In this document: positions 53,501-64,000 of the stretch, in pieces | How positions within the stretch are numbered: the first letter of the stretch is position 1 | Layout: each line of letters opens with the position of its first letter | Origin: Bombardia bombarda | Taxonomy: Eukaryota > Ascomycota > Sordariomycetes > Sordariales > Lasiosphaeriaceae | Reading direction: 5' to 3' | Assembly (NCBI GenBank): GCA_030512295.1 | Contig: JAULSR010000003.1 | Coordinates: 186,001-250,000, forward strand | Length of the DNA stretch: 64,000 bases | Made by a program: the position numbers and the translations under genes | The notes under the pieces: generated by a model | What the model was told of the DNA's origin: nothing | Databases searched by the model: none | The model's input: only the letters and a program-made list of their open reading frames with translations

Positions 53501-53652
53501 ATGTTCCGCAAATCTCGAATCTCTTCGATAATCCGGATAAGCTGCCATGGTACTTTGCGTAGACCCTGTCGAAGACGATAGCAAAAGGAGAGGAGGGCCC
53601 CTGATGTTTCCATCAGGGCTATGGCGCCGGCTGCAATACTGAAAGGATCCAT
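50596..53652 (-). CDS. STAND NLR-like protein: fungal N-terminal domain, NACHT, ankyrin repeats
   Basis: Intact 900-aa protein from exons 53219-53652, 53033-53142, 52792-52962, 52699-52723, 52053-52631 and 50596-51979 (2703 nt). The N-terminus MDPFSIAAGAIALMETSGAL is the fungal STAND N-terminal type (PF17111-like). NACHT: the P-loop GPLGAGKTLL near residue 240 is coded by a 25-nt exon. Walker B is LFLFIDALDES, and KIFVTSRND is the sensor strand. Then TLPRGLDETYDRVL, FPLTLEELWEAIAIEPG and LAHYSVRKYLLS, the standard regions after NACHT. Ankyrin units lie near residues 700-820 (TPLYYASSFG, GTALHAAAIRHH, GVTPLHSIASQGN, GTTPAEWARMSG). Such proteins sense non-self or stress and oligomerise to trigger a response. 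The HET gene lies just upstream on the same strand. Confidence 0.9.
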
Positions 53653-54360
53653 AGTCCATACCGAACTGGGAAAGCGCAAGACGGTTGGCGATATACCAAG
53701 AAAGCTCAGCAATTGTGATGGCCTTTGTAATGGTAATTATGGCAAAGAGGACGCCCACAAAGGCTTCGTGGGAAGCGGGGCGTGATGTGGGGTAATTGGT
53801 GCAAATACCTACTCACTGTAGAAGCTGCATGAGTTGTGCTACCCTTGAATGCGCCTTCACACTCCGGACCAATTGCCGAGGATCGAACATCAAAAGACAA
53901 ATACAACATTCGCGAACACTAAGGTAGGCAGTGCGACACCACATGTGGTAGTACATGGTGGATGGGTGCTTGATGTCGTGGATTGGATGCAGTCGGCGAA
54001 TGATACCTAGAACTCAGCCACGCCCTCCAGAGGCCAGGCACCCACCCTCCTCCATGCCGAATTTCCTTTTTAGTACCCCGATAGCCATAGTGTTCAAACC
54101 AAGTCGGTTAAACCTCGTCAAACCGATGAAAGGTAATGGAAGTTGCTAAGGTAAGGCGTCTACGTCAGGTATATTCAGGAAGGAAGGGAGGAACCTGTGC
54201 CAAGCTGCCCTGACTCGCTCTTTCCTTTGCGGACATTGCCGGACACGAAGCAACACATGGGCCCATGCTCTGCAAGTGCACATCCGAATCTCCGTAATAA
54301 TTACAACTCATCCAAAATCTCTCAATACAAAAACATTGACCATAACAATATCCATCCCCC
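53653..54360. other. Spacer between HET and NLR genes
   Basis: About 0.7 kb containing the NLR promoter and the HET 3' end. No short ORF with an amyloid-like or HeLo-like motif was seen. Confidence 0.4.
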
Positions 54361-57282
54361 TCATCTCAGCTCAAAGACCATATTGGTTCTCTTCGGCTCT
54401 GAACTCTTCTGATCGTTCTGTAGGGCCACAGCATAGCCATCCATCATCTCGTCGATATAACACTCGCCCCAAAATTCGTAAAAGCAGTCCCGCTCAAATC
54501 TCCCGAACGCCTGTGGGCGTGCCGGAGGAACTGTTACTGGAGTAAGAAACAGGAGATTAGATATGCGCAACACTAGCCACAAGCAAGCCATGAATAGTAT
54601 GAAGGCGAGCGCAGAAAACACCCCCTTATACCACCATGATCCCCCCGATACGACATCATGCAGCAACATTGCTCTCTCAAGCCGGAAATTGGAAACCCAG
54701 AATAACATCTTGAAAAGAAGATCAAGCATCACCCATCCTCTTATAGACAACAGGAGATTGAGCAACCAGAATACCGTCTCGGATACAGAGTAAGACGGGT
54801 GCCGGGAACGAAGTCGATAAGGTGCAAGTGCGGTGGTGGAATGAGCTGGCTCGACTATAAGATGAGGTAGCACCGTTGCTCTCTCAGACAGGAGATTGAG
54901 CAATGAGAATACCGTCTCGAAAAGATGAGTGGGAAACAGAAATACCGCGCCAAGCGCCACGAAAGCATACAATGCTACGATGATTCGGAACGGACTCCAC
55001 CGGTAGCGTCTTGTTTGGGATTTCTCTAAAGGTCCTGGTACTTCGTTATTTGCTGGTCTTCTCTGTTTCCGGGGAGATGGCCGATATCTTTTTTGCCGAG
55101 ATCTCTCCTTCTCTTCAAATGACAGCGATTGCCATTTTCGCCACCGCTCCTCGACCATTTCCACCGATTCCTTGAGAGCAGCGGCGTGCAGCTTATCCTC
55201 GTGTTCCGTCTCCCTTTTCGACTTCTCCACTCTCCTGAGAACCACAGGGACGCTGCATCCGTGCAAAACGCATATCAGATCGCCCTTCTTGATAGGCTCT
55301 ATGACGCCCGAACAGGCGTTTTTAACCATGCGTCCCGACACTAGGCCCAGACGACCCAGGTTCTTTGTCTTGATCATCCTACGATTAACCACAACCTCTT
55401 GCACGCGCCGGCAAAAGTCAGCGACAGAGCCCGTATGGGCCTCGGGATGGCTGGTGATGTGTTGGGTGTCAAGATTTCTCCGGCTTGGGCTCAGTTGAAG
55501 TGCCTTGGCGCAGTATCTAGGGTATGATAGGGGAGTATTGTCGCTGCCATTGGGGCCTCGGTCAGCAACGAGCGTTTTCCAGAGGCTCATCGGTGGTTCT
55601 TTCTTTGTGTCTTCCCAGCCGCCCAGCTTGAGCCAGTTTTCTGGCACAAGGGCGCTCGTCGTTACCGTGTCCCTCACCACGTCGATCTCATCGAGTATAA
55701 AGCCCGACACTATGAGGCTGTGAGTCTTCTTCCCGGACAAGTCGTCAAACGTTTTGAAGTGTAGAATCTTGTCGTTGACCGGCCGACCGTCGGCCGCGTT
55801 GTATGGAGACTTGCCAGGTGCGCCCACCAACGCATCACCATTGCGTCTATACAGTCCAATGCCCGTAGACGTCAACTCAAAGGGGGCGTATGCAATCGTC
55901 GTCACCCATGTGGGGATATTGAGCTCAGATCTTTCTTTGTCGCTGACCTCTTCATATGCCCATGGTCGGCACAGGATATCGAGCGCCGTCGCCCGATCCT
56001 TGTTCTGACGGACGGCGAACTTTATGAACTGTCGACAAACTTCGCTGTAAGGATGCTTGTAGTCGACAATAAACGGACTTGCCATGAGCTTCTCTGAAAA
56101 GGTTTTGGCAAAGCGACGTACCACATCGTCTACCGAATCCGATTCCTTTTTGCTGCGGTGGTGGGCGACTGGGACAGCGTCCTTAGCAAGGGCAAGGTAG
56201 GCGTATATGGTGTCATGTGGTTTGGACGTCTGGAATGTCTCGAGCCTACAGACTATTTCTTCAAGGCTCATAAGCAACTCGTGCTTCTGTCTTGACACGG
56301 GGACACCATGCTGCTTCAGTCTCGACCTGGACAGGCGGCGAATCTTGGAGATGTCACTGACAAGACGAGCGGCGCCCATGGCCGAGACGTCCTTCCAGTA
56401 ATGAGGGAGCGACGCCTCCCTCATCATCTTTTCGTTGGCTAGCTTTGTTAATATCTCTCCCCCGACGAATTGTTCGATTGCCTGGGAAAAGTCGAGCCAG
56501 TCCATTGACTGATCGTCACAGAAGATGGTGGCCTTCTTGGCCAAGGCAATCTCCTGGACGACCCAGCGGCGTGAGAACCAGTCCCTCTGCATGATGGCGC
56601 TCAACGACTTCAAATCTTGAACAGACGATGCGCTGATGGTCTTTTGGTAATCCATATCCCGCAGCAGCTTTTTGAGAAAACCAAACGCCGTCCGAGCGTC
56701 GTGTTTTGGGTCCTCACTCTGCGGACCAAGCCAGATCAGCACCCTCTCTGCTAAGCTGTAAATCTTGTCCATCATGGGGACTTGATAGCTCTTCTCATTC
56801 TGGTCCTCTTGGTTGATGCAAACAGCGTCAATCCACACAAGTCTCGCGTCATCGAGAGACCTAACAGCTCTCAGCGCCTCCTCGAGTTTGTGAGAGACGC
56901 TGAATGTCCACCTCCTGCTCTCGTCATCCAATATCTCAATGAAGGCATTCTTCGTTGGGTCACCCCAAGCCCAAGACACGGCTTCGTATTTCAGGACCCT
57001 GTCGCTGCCGTCGTCGGCATGATTGGTGTTATTAACTGTGCCATTACTTTCGTTGCTCCCCCCATTGTTATTGTCGTTATCGTCGATGTCGGTGATGGGG
57101 ATCGGGGGAGGCTGGGGAATGGTTGGAGACGGCCGGACACGTACACAGCCCAAATCTTCGTCGAACGCGGCGGGAATGAGGCGAGCTTGGACTCGTACGT
57201 TGTCGCCTGGCAAGATTTGGAGGAGACGAACCGTCTCATTTCCATTAAAATCAGGATATCGGTAAGGTCTGGCCCCGTTCAT
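54361..57282 (-). CDS. HET-domain protein with repeated hydrophobic segments near the C-terminus
   Basis: Single-exon protein of 973 aa. The HET (heterokaryon incompatibility) domain spans about residues 95-260: YEAVSWAWGDPTKN, LVWIDAVCINQEDQNEKSYQV, MMDKIYSLAERVLIWLG and RRWVVQEIALAKKATIFC. The N-terminal leader has an Asp/Asn/Gly-rich insertion. Farther on are the usual late motifs: KGDLICVLHGCSVPVVLRR, and near the end FYEFWGECYIDEMMDGYA. In most HET proteins these two lie close together. Here about 200 residues separate them: a basic charged helix (EERWRKWQSLSFEEKERSRQKR) and several hydrophobic helices with a repeated unit. HET proteins trigger cell death on non-self recognition, so membrane attachment or permeabilisation is a reasonable but unproven idea. 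The NLR gene follows 0.7 kb downstream. Confidence 0.9.
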   Translation of the reverse strand: MNGARPYRYPDFNGNETVRLLQILPGDNVRVQARLIPAAFDEDLGCVRVRPSPTIPQPPPIPITDIDDNDNNNGGSNESNGTVNNTNHADDGSDRVLKYEAVSWAWGDPTKNAFIEILDDESRRWTFSVSHKLEEALRAVRSLDDARLVWIDAVCINQEDQNEKSYQVPMMDKIYSLAERVLIWLGPQSEDPKHDARTAFGFLKKLLRDMDYQKTISASSVQDLKSLSAIMQRDWFSRRWVVQEIALAKKATIFCDDQSMDWLDFSQAIEQFVGGEILTKLANEKMMREASLPHYWKDVSAMGAARLVSDISKIRRLSRSRLKQHGVPVSRQKHELLMSLEEIVCRLETFQTSKPHDTIYAYLALAKDAVPVAHHRSKKESDSVDDVVRRFAKTFSEKLMASPFIVDYKHPYSEVCRQFIKFAVRQNKDRATALDILCRPWAYEEVSDKERSELNIPTWVTTIAYAPFELTSTGIGLYRRNGDALVGAPGKSPYNAADGRPVNDKILHFKTFDDLSGKKTHSLIVSGFILDEIDVVRDTVTTSALVPENWLKLGGWEDTKKEPPMSLWKTLVADRGPNGSDNTPLSYPRYCAKALQLSPSRRNLDTQHITSHPEAHTGSVADFCRRVQEVVVNRRMIKTKNLGRLGLVSGRMVKNACSGVIEPIKKGDLICVLHGCSVPVVLRRVEKSKRETEHEDKLHAAALKESVEMVEERWRKWQSLSFEEKERSRQKRYRPSPRKQRRPANNEVPGPLEKSQTRRYRWSPFRIIVALYAFVALGAVFLFPTHLFETVFSLLNLLSERATVLPHLIVEPAHSTTALAPYRLRSRHPSYSVSETVFWLLNLLLSIRGWVMLDLLFKMLFWVSNFRLERAMLLHDVVSGGSWWYKGVFSALAFILFMACLWLVLRISNLLFLTPVTVPPARPQAFGRFERDCFYEFWGECYIDEMMDGYAVALQNDQKSSEPKRTNMVFELR
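54668..54919 (-). repeat. Repeated hydrophobic unit within the HET gene
   Basis: A run of about 31 bp (core caggagattgagcaa) occurs at 54751-54781 and again at 54889-54919, 138 bp or 46 codons apart, hence in frame. A diverged third relative lies at about 54668-54719. The copies code for LFETVFSLLNLLSERA, SETVFWLLNLLLSIRG and LFKMLFWVSNFRLERA. Confidence 0.75.
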
Positions 57283-59415
57283 GATCAGATGACAGGCTCA
57301 GGAGTCTCAGCGTAACAATGATTGAGATAGAAACAACGATTGAGATGGAAACAATGATTGAGATGGACAACAAACGATAAAACCACATAAAAGCTGTCGA
57401 GACTAAGAATGTAGAACAAGAACTCGATTGACACTTCCATGCGTTTCCCTACAATAGGAGGGCACAGAATTACTTGGAGCTAACCTCTCCTCTTTTATAC
57501 TTCTGGTACTACGCACGTTTTGACTACTGCTAATTTAGGAGAATGTTTGATAGCATTCACCTTGATACTATTAATATGGCAGAAGGTAGAGGTGTGCCAG
57601 AAATAACCGACCACACCCGCAGTGCTAGAAGGCTGACGAACTTACCCCTGACTTCACCTAATCTGCTATATACGCGCTCAGCACACCACCCTTCTATATC
57701 TCAGGCGCCTGGGTGTCTCAGATCAGGCGTCTCGGTTCACCGAATTGCTCCATCATCCAACGTAGACCTAGCAGTGCATTCAATGTACCACATATCTCAC
57801 GCCACCGCTGCGTGGTTATAGATATCGACGCGGCTAAGTCAAGGGGTAGCCTCCTTTTTAGCTATGGAGTCATCTACAGATAACCATGGGTCAATACATG
57901 AGCATAACCAAAAAGGTGCCCGAGCTAGGAGTTTATAGGACGTTGCTTTTCCTCACTAGCATTTCGATAACGAGCATCGACAAGTACGAGCGCGCTAGTG
58001 CCTTGTACTGTACATGTATCCCATCTTGCCAGCCAGGCCCATATCGGTATCTCCGGGGCGTGTGGCTGACTTGGAGAAGCAATAGGACGCTGTTGTGTCA
58101 CCCCAAGCTTCCATCTCATGCAGTCTCCTCCCGGTCTTTCATTCAGCCCATCCTCTCCATGTCACTCACATCTTTGCAGAAATCCAGAGTTTTGTCCAAT
58201 GAAACCTCGGTCGTTACTTTGGGAAGGATCTTCAAGACATGCCAATGCCTGCATCCGTCGCGAGACACGGTGTTTGGCAATCTATAATCGGATTAATAGA
58301 CACTTTTCTCTATATCCATTGTTAGACGCCGAGGGCTACCCGTGGCGCACCCTTTACCTACGGTGCCTGCCTACCTACCTACCTATTCAGCACGTCTTTC
58401 GCCGCAAACCATGTGGCAGTTCACACTGCGAATCAATGACCTTCAGAGTGATAGCTACCCACCTAGACATTCTCCACATTCTATATTCCTGCAGTTTCTT
58501 CAAGTCATGTTACCTATGATAGGATGACTCAAACTCCCCACACATATGGTGAGACATATTTTCAAAGCAGCACGCCGCAAGCCAGCTCGCGAACATGTGG
58601 GTGACGGCTCGAGCCGTACCGGCCAGCTACATGTAAGGCAAGTTGAAAACGAATTTTACCACACCATCATTCACACCCTCTCGTTGGTCCGGGCGGCTAA
58701 GCAAACGCAGCCATCATCGTGCTCGCCGTAGCGGCGTTTTGAACTATGGAGATTAATTTGGTGCGACCTCAAGCAGGCTGTCGAGCCGCTGGCATCATGA
58801 CGCGTCTGACGGTGCATACATGTAAGCATGTATGTGTTCACAGCCATCTTCCATGGTCGTACCTCAAAGGGAAGCCGTGCTTCCCTAGACAGGCAAGTAC
58901 CCATCCATCTACCAGGCACCCTGGGGCCTGGGGTTCCTTCAACATTGGTTGATCATCGATGAGAGCGGTTTGAAAGCTCTGGTCTTCCGGGTCTCACAGC
59001 AGAGGGCGCTTGCGATCCCAAAATGAAATGAAACAAGACAAGTCGTGCGAATAACGCCTCTTCCAACAAGGTGTGGCTCGGAAGCGGGTCCTTCTGGTAG
59101 CCTTGCTGACCTGTGATCTAACTCTTGTTGTCTATTAGTTCTCGTCCTCGGGCCGCGCACTAGCCCAAGGAGAAAGCCGAAACACAAGAAACACAAGACA
59201 CTACCCGTCAAGGCCACCAACCAAACCATTAAGGCGCTTACGTGGTGATGATTAAGCCCCACTCAAACTGAGGTTCATGTAACTATCCCAGCTTACTGCG
59301 TGTAAGAGATAGGGGTCGGTCCTCCGATTTAGGGTTTCAGACCCACTCCCACAAAGCTCGAGGATGGAGATAAACCGTATTACCGACCTTTCTAAACATC
59401 AATTCAAAAGAGTAG
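57283..59415. other. Long intergenic region upstream of the HET gene
   Basis: Frames up to 133 codons (57886-58519) overlap in different phases and show no domain. Short CTAC repeats occur near 58365-58385. Apart from the 18-bp repeat next to the HET start, nothing is recognised. Confidence 0.45.
57315..57368. repeat. 18-bp tandem repeat, 3 copies, just upstream of the HET gene
   Basis: Units acaatgattgagatagaa, acaacgattgagatggaa and acaatgattgagatggac run head to tail 33 bp upstream of the HET ATG, in its 5' leader or promoter. Confidence 0.85.
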
Positions 59416-59486
59416 GCATCAGTGGTTTAGTGGTAAAATCCATCGTTGCCATCGATGGGCCCCGTGTTCGATTCACGGCTGATGCA
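59416..59486 (+). tRNA. tRNA-Gly (anticodon GCC)
   Basis: 71 nt: acceptor GCATCAG with CTGATGC, D-arm TGGTTTAGTGGTAAAATCC, anticodon arm CATCG-TTGCCAT-CGATG (anticodon GCC), T-arm CCGTGTTCGATTCACGG, discriminator A. No intron. TTTT follows near 59518. Confidence 0.93.
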
Positions 59487-59692
59487 CATACAACCTCAGT
59501 TCGAACTGAGCGTTTCCTTTTGTTGCCATTTCATTTCATTCTGGGTTTGTACTGAATTGTTTTCTCATTTCGTGTTTCAAAGTTCAGTTGTACAATTCTT
59601 TTGCAACACTCAACTGCCCGCTGATAACCCCTGACGAACACACCAAAAAACCGCCTGCTGATTTCCAAGTTTCATAACACAGCTCACACGCT

Positions 59693-62571
59693 CTAACGCT
59701 CCCCCCTCTCCCTCTGCATCTCTTCCGCCGTGAAGCCCTCGTGCACCTCAGTCAGGTAGTCGTCAAACTTCTTCGCCTCGTCGATCACACAGCGCAAATG
59801 CTCATATCCCAGCGGCTGCTGTCGATACATGGCCAGCTGCCTGGCTGTAGAGATTGCGTTGCGGATCTCTCTGCCGTTGAGGTTGGGCTTGGCCAGAGTC
59901 TTCATGTTGTCACGGATCTCTTTTGTGTTGACGCCCAGGCTGAGGAGGCTTGTGTTGCGATTGGCAAACGGCGATGTCAGTGCCGTCTTCGAGGCACGAG
60001 GCGGAGGCTTTTCCAGGAGCTTCTCCAAGCGCGTGATGAAGTTGTCCCAGATCTGCAGTCGCTGGTCTTCGTCTAGATTCTTGTAGCGCAGGTTGAGCTG
60101 GATGCGGGATTTGAAGGCCTCGTCGAAGGTGCCGACCCGATTGCTGGTCAGGATCAGAATGCCTGTTAAGAGTGTTAGAATGGACGAGTTGTAACAGTGA
60201 ATCAGGTTCTCAATCTTGTTTACCATCATAGTATTCCAAAACTCGGAGAAAAACTGATAGTTGTGGTCCAGTCAGTATCATCTTCATTGTGGTCTCCTGA
60301 TAAGCGTAAAGACCCACCCGAGACCAGCGCATTTCTCTCCATGTTGTTGATCGTTCGTTGCTCGAGAAAGACGTCTGCTTCGTCAAGAAGGACCACTTCA
60401 ATGCATTTATTAGTGGTCGGACAACACCTGGACTTTCTCGTACTTTAATTGGCACTTACCACATCCCCAGGTCTTGCCAAGGAGAAGCACAACCTCGAGA
60501 TACTATAGAGGTCCAGTCAGCACGACTCAACACATGAACATTTTATATCGCCTTACCTTTTCAACATCTTCAGCCTTTGTTCCAATATCCCCGCACGTCA
60601 CCCGATACAGTGGCTTCCTTGCGATCTCTGCCACGCTAAAGATTTATTAGCGTTGCAATAACGGCTTCGACTGAGTGTGTCCATACGAACCTTTCAGCAG
60701 TGAGAGTCTTGCCAGTTCCGGGGCCACTGAAATCAGAATGTCAGCTTGGGCTGTTGCTTCCGGCGAGGAAGGTGATTAGTTACCCATGGAGCAAGATAAA
60801 CAAGCCATTGCCCTTCCCCCGTATCAGGTCGGTATTCTCTTCAGCATTCAGCTGATTGGTAACCACGGCTTGAACAAGCTCTTTGGTCTCCTTGTCAATG
60901 ACGAGAAGGTTGAATGCTTCCGTGTTCCACTCCACGTCTTCCATCCGGCCGACCTCCAAGCTCACTAACAAAACAGTTAGCATCGCTACACTAAATAAAC
61001 GCACGAGATTTAACTGACCCCATTCCTTCTTTTGCATGTTGAAGCCGTAGATCGACGTGGGAAGACACATGTAAAACTCGTCACCAAGGTCGGGCTCCTC
61101 CTGATTCATTATTTCTGTGCCAAGCGCGTCTGAGTTGTGCTGTTGCTCGGTATTTGGAGTGTCTGGGTGCATCTGCTTGTACGTTGCGATATCGACCATA
61201 AAGCGAGCATCCGTCTAGCATCGATGCTCATGGTCAGCACATCTGAGTCCCATTTCGCTCACGGAAGACTGTAGACAGACCGAGTTGGGCACTTCTTCAA
61301 ACTTGGAATTGCTAGAATAGCAGACGTATCTTTGCCGTCGACATTTCCAAAACATTTTACCGCGCGACCTGAGGTTGTGGACCTCCTCCTTCGGGGCAAA
61401 CTTCATTGGATATACTTCGAGATGGCTGATGTCGAACTCTTTGATGTATGAAGGCAGCTTCTGAATTGGGAGATGGGACTCGAACATTTCAAAGTTGCTT
61501 TAGCACGTCAGTTTCAGTGCAACGGGTTTGCTTGAAGGCAATGGCACTGCCAAACCGGGATTCACCTACCCGTCAAACCCCCATGCTTCAACGTCAACCT
61601 CCGCCGAGAAATGTCCAAGCTCGTTGAAGTGAGTTTTGAGCCACTCGGTCGCTATGAATGCCTGTATGTCCGACCTCGACTTGCCGTTAATTCCAGACAC
61701 CAAAATCTCCCTGGGGAACTGTTCAACGGTATGTTAGTATTGAAGCTGAATCAAGTCCTCTACCATCAATGTGTCCTATGAAACTCAAACTCACAAACAA
61801 GTATTCTATAAACCTGGCGTTGATCTTGCCCCTGGCAGTCAGGGCCTCGACAGTTTGCCAGTCCTGTTTCATCCGATCATAAACATACTCGCGCAGGACG
61901 CCCAAATGCTCGCCCGGCTTTGTATTGTGTAAAGAATCCTCCACAGCTCGAATTTCGTCCTGCTTATGAAACCACCACAGATAAGGATGGCTGATGGCGC
62001 CCTCTTCATCTCTAGACAAGGGATTGGGAATACTGGCCAGCACACTCCGAGCAACTTCGCCCAGAGCCGACCTCAGCTCGTCGGCGTGTATCGTGATGCT
62101 CTCCTTCTTCAAAAACAAGGAAATCTGGGCCGCTGCATCGGTGTCACCTCGACCCTGCTGGAATGGCGGAGGAGGAACTATCGCATTCCCGCAGCACTCG
62201 TAATCTCGATAGACGATGAAAGAGACGTCCTTGTTCCTCTCCAGATAGACCTCTAAGTTGCGGATCCGCTGACTGACTCTCAAGTGGGCATTGTACGGAC
62301 CGCTCTCCACCATCCAGGGTGCGTCAAGATAGAGTCCATCTTCACCCGTGTCCTGGCAGCTGACCCTATTGATGACGACGTGGACGGGGGGCCCTTTGTG
62401 ATGCAGGCTCTGCTTCTTGAGTCGCTCGGCTTCTGCAAGCTTGGCGCTGGCTGCTTCAAGACCTTCGAATACCTGGTCGTCGGTTGACTCTGCGGGGATG
62501 TCGAGAAATCGACACAGCTCACCGCGCCAGTCAACTATGGTCGTTTTCATGGGCTGGTGTCGCGGCGCCAT
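59693..62571 (-). CDS. AAA+ ATPase with DUF7025 domain
   Basis: Intact multi-exon gene. Exons found include 61795-62571, 61570-61718, 61263-61497, 61019-61214, 60784-60964 and several short ones down to 59693-60160. The N-terminal 260 residues have a possible coiled coil (FEGLEAASAKLAEAERLKKQ) and then the DUF7025-type block APWMVESGPYNAHLRVSQRIR and VSFIVYRDYECC. A middle block follows with DARFMVDIATYKQMHP. The AAA+ core has Walker A HGGGPGTGKTLTAE, Walker B VVLLDEADVFLEQR, ILILTSNRVGTFDEAFKSRI (sensor 1 and Arg finger) and the C-terminal GREIRNAISTARQLA (sensor 2). All catalytic residues are present, so it should hydrolyse ATP. Its partner or substrate is unknown. It shares the DUF7025-AAA+ arrangement with the larger fusion protein at 37-41 kb. 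Confidence 0.87.
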
Positions 62572-64000
62572 GTCGCGGTTTTATTAAGGTTGATTTGCCT
62601 TAGATCAGGCTCTGACAACTTTAGTGGTTTGGGCAACCCCAGCCTACCTATGTCGCGACGCAGAGGCAACCGTGCAGCTGGCCAAGGGCACAGCCGCTCA
62701 GCCCTCATTTGTTGCGTTGGTCATTGGCGCCCCAATCTCATCGTCATTGTTCCCTAACCCTGGGCGCTTACCGCTAACACTCTTCATGAGGTTATGATAA
62801 GAAGCTTTTCATGACTGATATATTATGAAAGATCAAACTTAATAAATACTATACTGACATGGTAAGTCGCCGGAGACAACCGGCTCATTTCTCTCTCTCC
62901 GATATCGACAAGACGGCGTCGTCTCTGCCAGTTCTCCTACTCTTCAAGACACTCTTAGTTTAGGCCTATATGTCACGAAACGAGTCAACATGATGATATA
63001 AGAATCATGATAAGGTACCTAGAATAAACTTAGAGACGTGTGAGTGGCCTAGGGTTTATATTATAGCCACAGAGGTACATCGCAACGCGTTCTACAATTC
63101 ACCAGTCTTAACAAGGGTTCAAAGGCCGACGGCAAATGTCACATAGAGTACCATGACTACAATCTAATCTACCCAGTAATTTTTTAATTACAAAAACTCG
63201 TAGCATTGGAGGAAGAAAGTTAATGCCAGTCGTTAATAAGGTACTTGTGGATAGTGGCAAGCTTTATTTAACGATGTGCCATCGCCAGTGGAGACGATGC
63301 TAACGCGCATGCAACTCAACTCGACAAGACAGTCTAAATATATCGAAAATATCGTCGGTAAACGTCGCTTAATATCTGAACTCGTTACCCACAAGAGCGA
63401 AGGGCCTGTCTAATATCTACCAAGTCACTGATTGTCCCATGCCCTCGATCGTCTTCATTCCATAACCCCCGGATGGGCCCGAGCAGATAGTATCAGCAAG
63501 GGGTTTGTGAAGAGATCGGAACCTTTGGGTAACTCTCTACCCAGGTAGATATTCAGTCTAGCGTCCCCAAACCCACTAGCCAAGCCTCCATATCTATTCA
63601 CAGCTCAGGGTCCCCTCGAAACTGTTTTAGATCCTTAAGGGTGGATAGTTGCTGTGTTATCGCGTAAAAAGGCCAATACCAGACCAATAACAGCGGCGGC
63701 CTCCACTCAGAGCATGTGTTGGTTAGTCCCCAGCTTGTAAAAGAAATACTATTTATTTTGCTCTTGTTTGTGTAGTAGCCATCGGCTGTACTCATATCAT
63801 CAGAAGAAATGAAGGCATGAAGGCATGAACAGGGTGAGCTTCTTCAAGACACAAAAAAAAGTAGTGATATCAGTTCCATCTTCAATGTTGCCATGCCTAG
63901 ATCTACTTAAGCGAGAGCCTGCAATCCTCAGCCAACCACAGCGCCATTCCGACTAATTTTGTGGTCAACCATGGCAGCTAAAGCAATAAACCAAACGTTT
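62572..64000. other. Gene-poor right end
   Basis: AT-richer than the rest, with stops in all frames and no recognised domain, repeat or RNA. It may hold an old, heavily mutated mobile element, but no diagnostic motif (reverse transcriptase, integrase, LTR) could be read. Confidence 0.4.

Noticed and set aside
57886..58519. Two overlapping 133-codon plus-strand frames
   Set aside because: No conserved motif or codon pattern. Cys/Pro/Ser-rich composition and mutual overlap suggest chance.
63598..63795. Retrotransposon remnant at the right end
   Set aside because: The sequence feels like decayed mobile DNA, but no integrase, reverse transcriptase, LTR or target-site duplication could be read, so no element is called.

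Overview
The window is nuclear DNA of a filamentous ascomycete (Pezizomycotina, most likely a Sordariomycete). The grounds are many 50-80 bp GT-AG introns, an eL42 ribosomal protein gene of Sordariomycete type, nuclear tRNA genes (several with introns), three Zn2Cys6 zinc-cluster genes, and families largely confined to filamentous fungi (HET, STAND/NACHT-ankyrin, DUF7025-AAA, CorA-like). Gene models were built by hand from splice signals, reading phase and family resemblance; no database search was run.

Layout. 0-7 kb: a DHA2 drug-efflux MFS gene (cut by the left edge) divergent from a Zn2Cys6 regulator with a one-base frameshift, then a 9-exon GABA/choline-type permease with a 7-nt microexon and GATA motifs upstream. 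8-24 kb is rich in decayed genes: a sugar-transporter relic, a second Zn2Cys6 regulator (intact), an internally deleted fructosyl-amine-oxidase-like gene, an SDR gene with one stop codon, tRNA-Leu and tRNA-Gln, an intact Zn2Cys6-ankyrin fusion, and a broken hydrolase-ankyrin gene carrying a 10-bp minisatellite. 24-36.6 kb: a LAT-type amino-acid transporter, tRNA-Phe, an orphan ORF, a DAL5-like MFS permease, a large alpha/beta-hydrolase-WW-ZZ fusion, tRNA-Trp and eL42.

37-64 kb is mostly minus strand and looks like an accessory allorecognition or innate-immunity-like region: a DUF7708/NACHT-like/DUF7025/AAA+ fusion, two more tRNA-Trp genes, a CorA-like membrane protein, a Myb/SANT-like protein, a DUF84 NTPase, a secreted Cu-only SOD-like protein with a (CAA)n leader, a STAND NLR (N-terminal domain, NACHT, ankyrin) directly downstream of a HET protein with repeated hydrophobic segments, tRNA-Gly and a DUF7025-AAA+ ATPase. 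The last 1.4 kb holds no recognisable gene.

How they may work together: the first three genes form a plausible transport-and-regulation group (efflux pump, regulator, nitrogen-source permease). The HET and NLR genes are adjacent, co-oriented and intact, and are the best candidate for a linked recognition and cell-death pair. That functional link is inference from family knowledge and position only.
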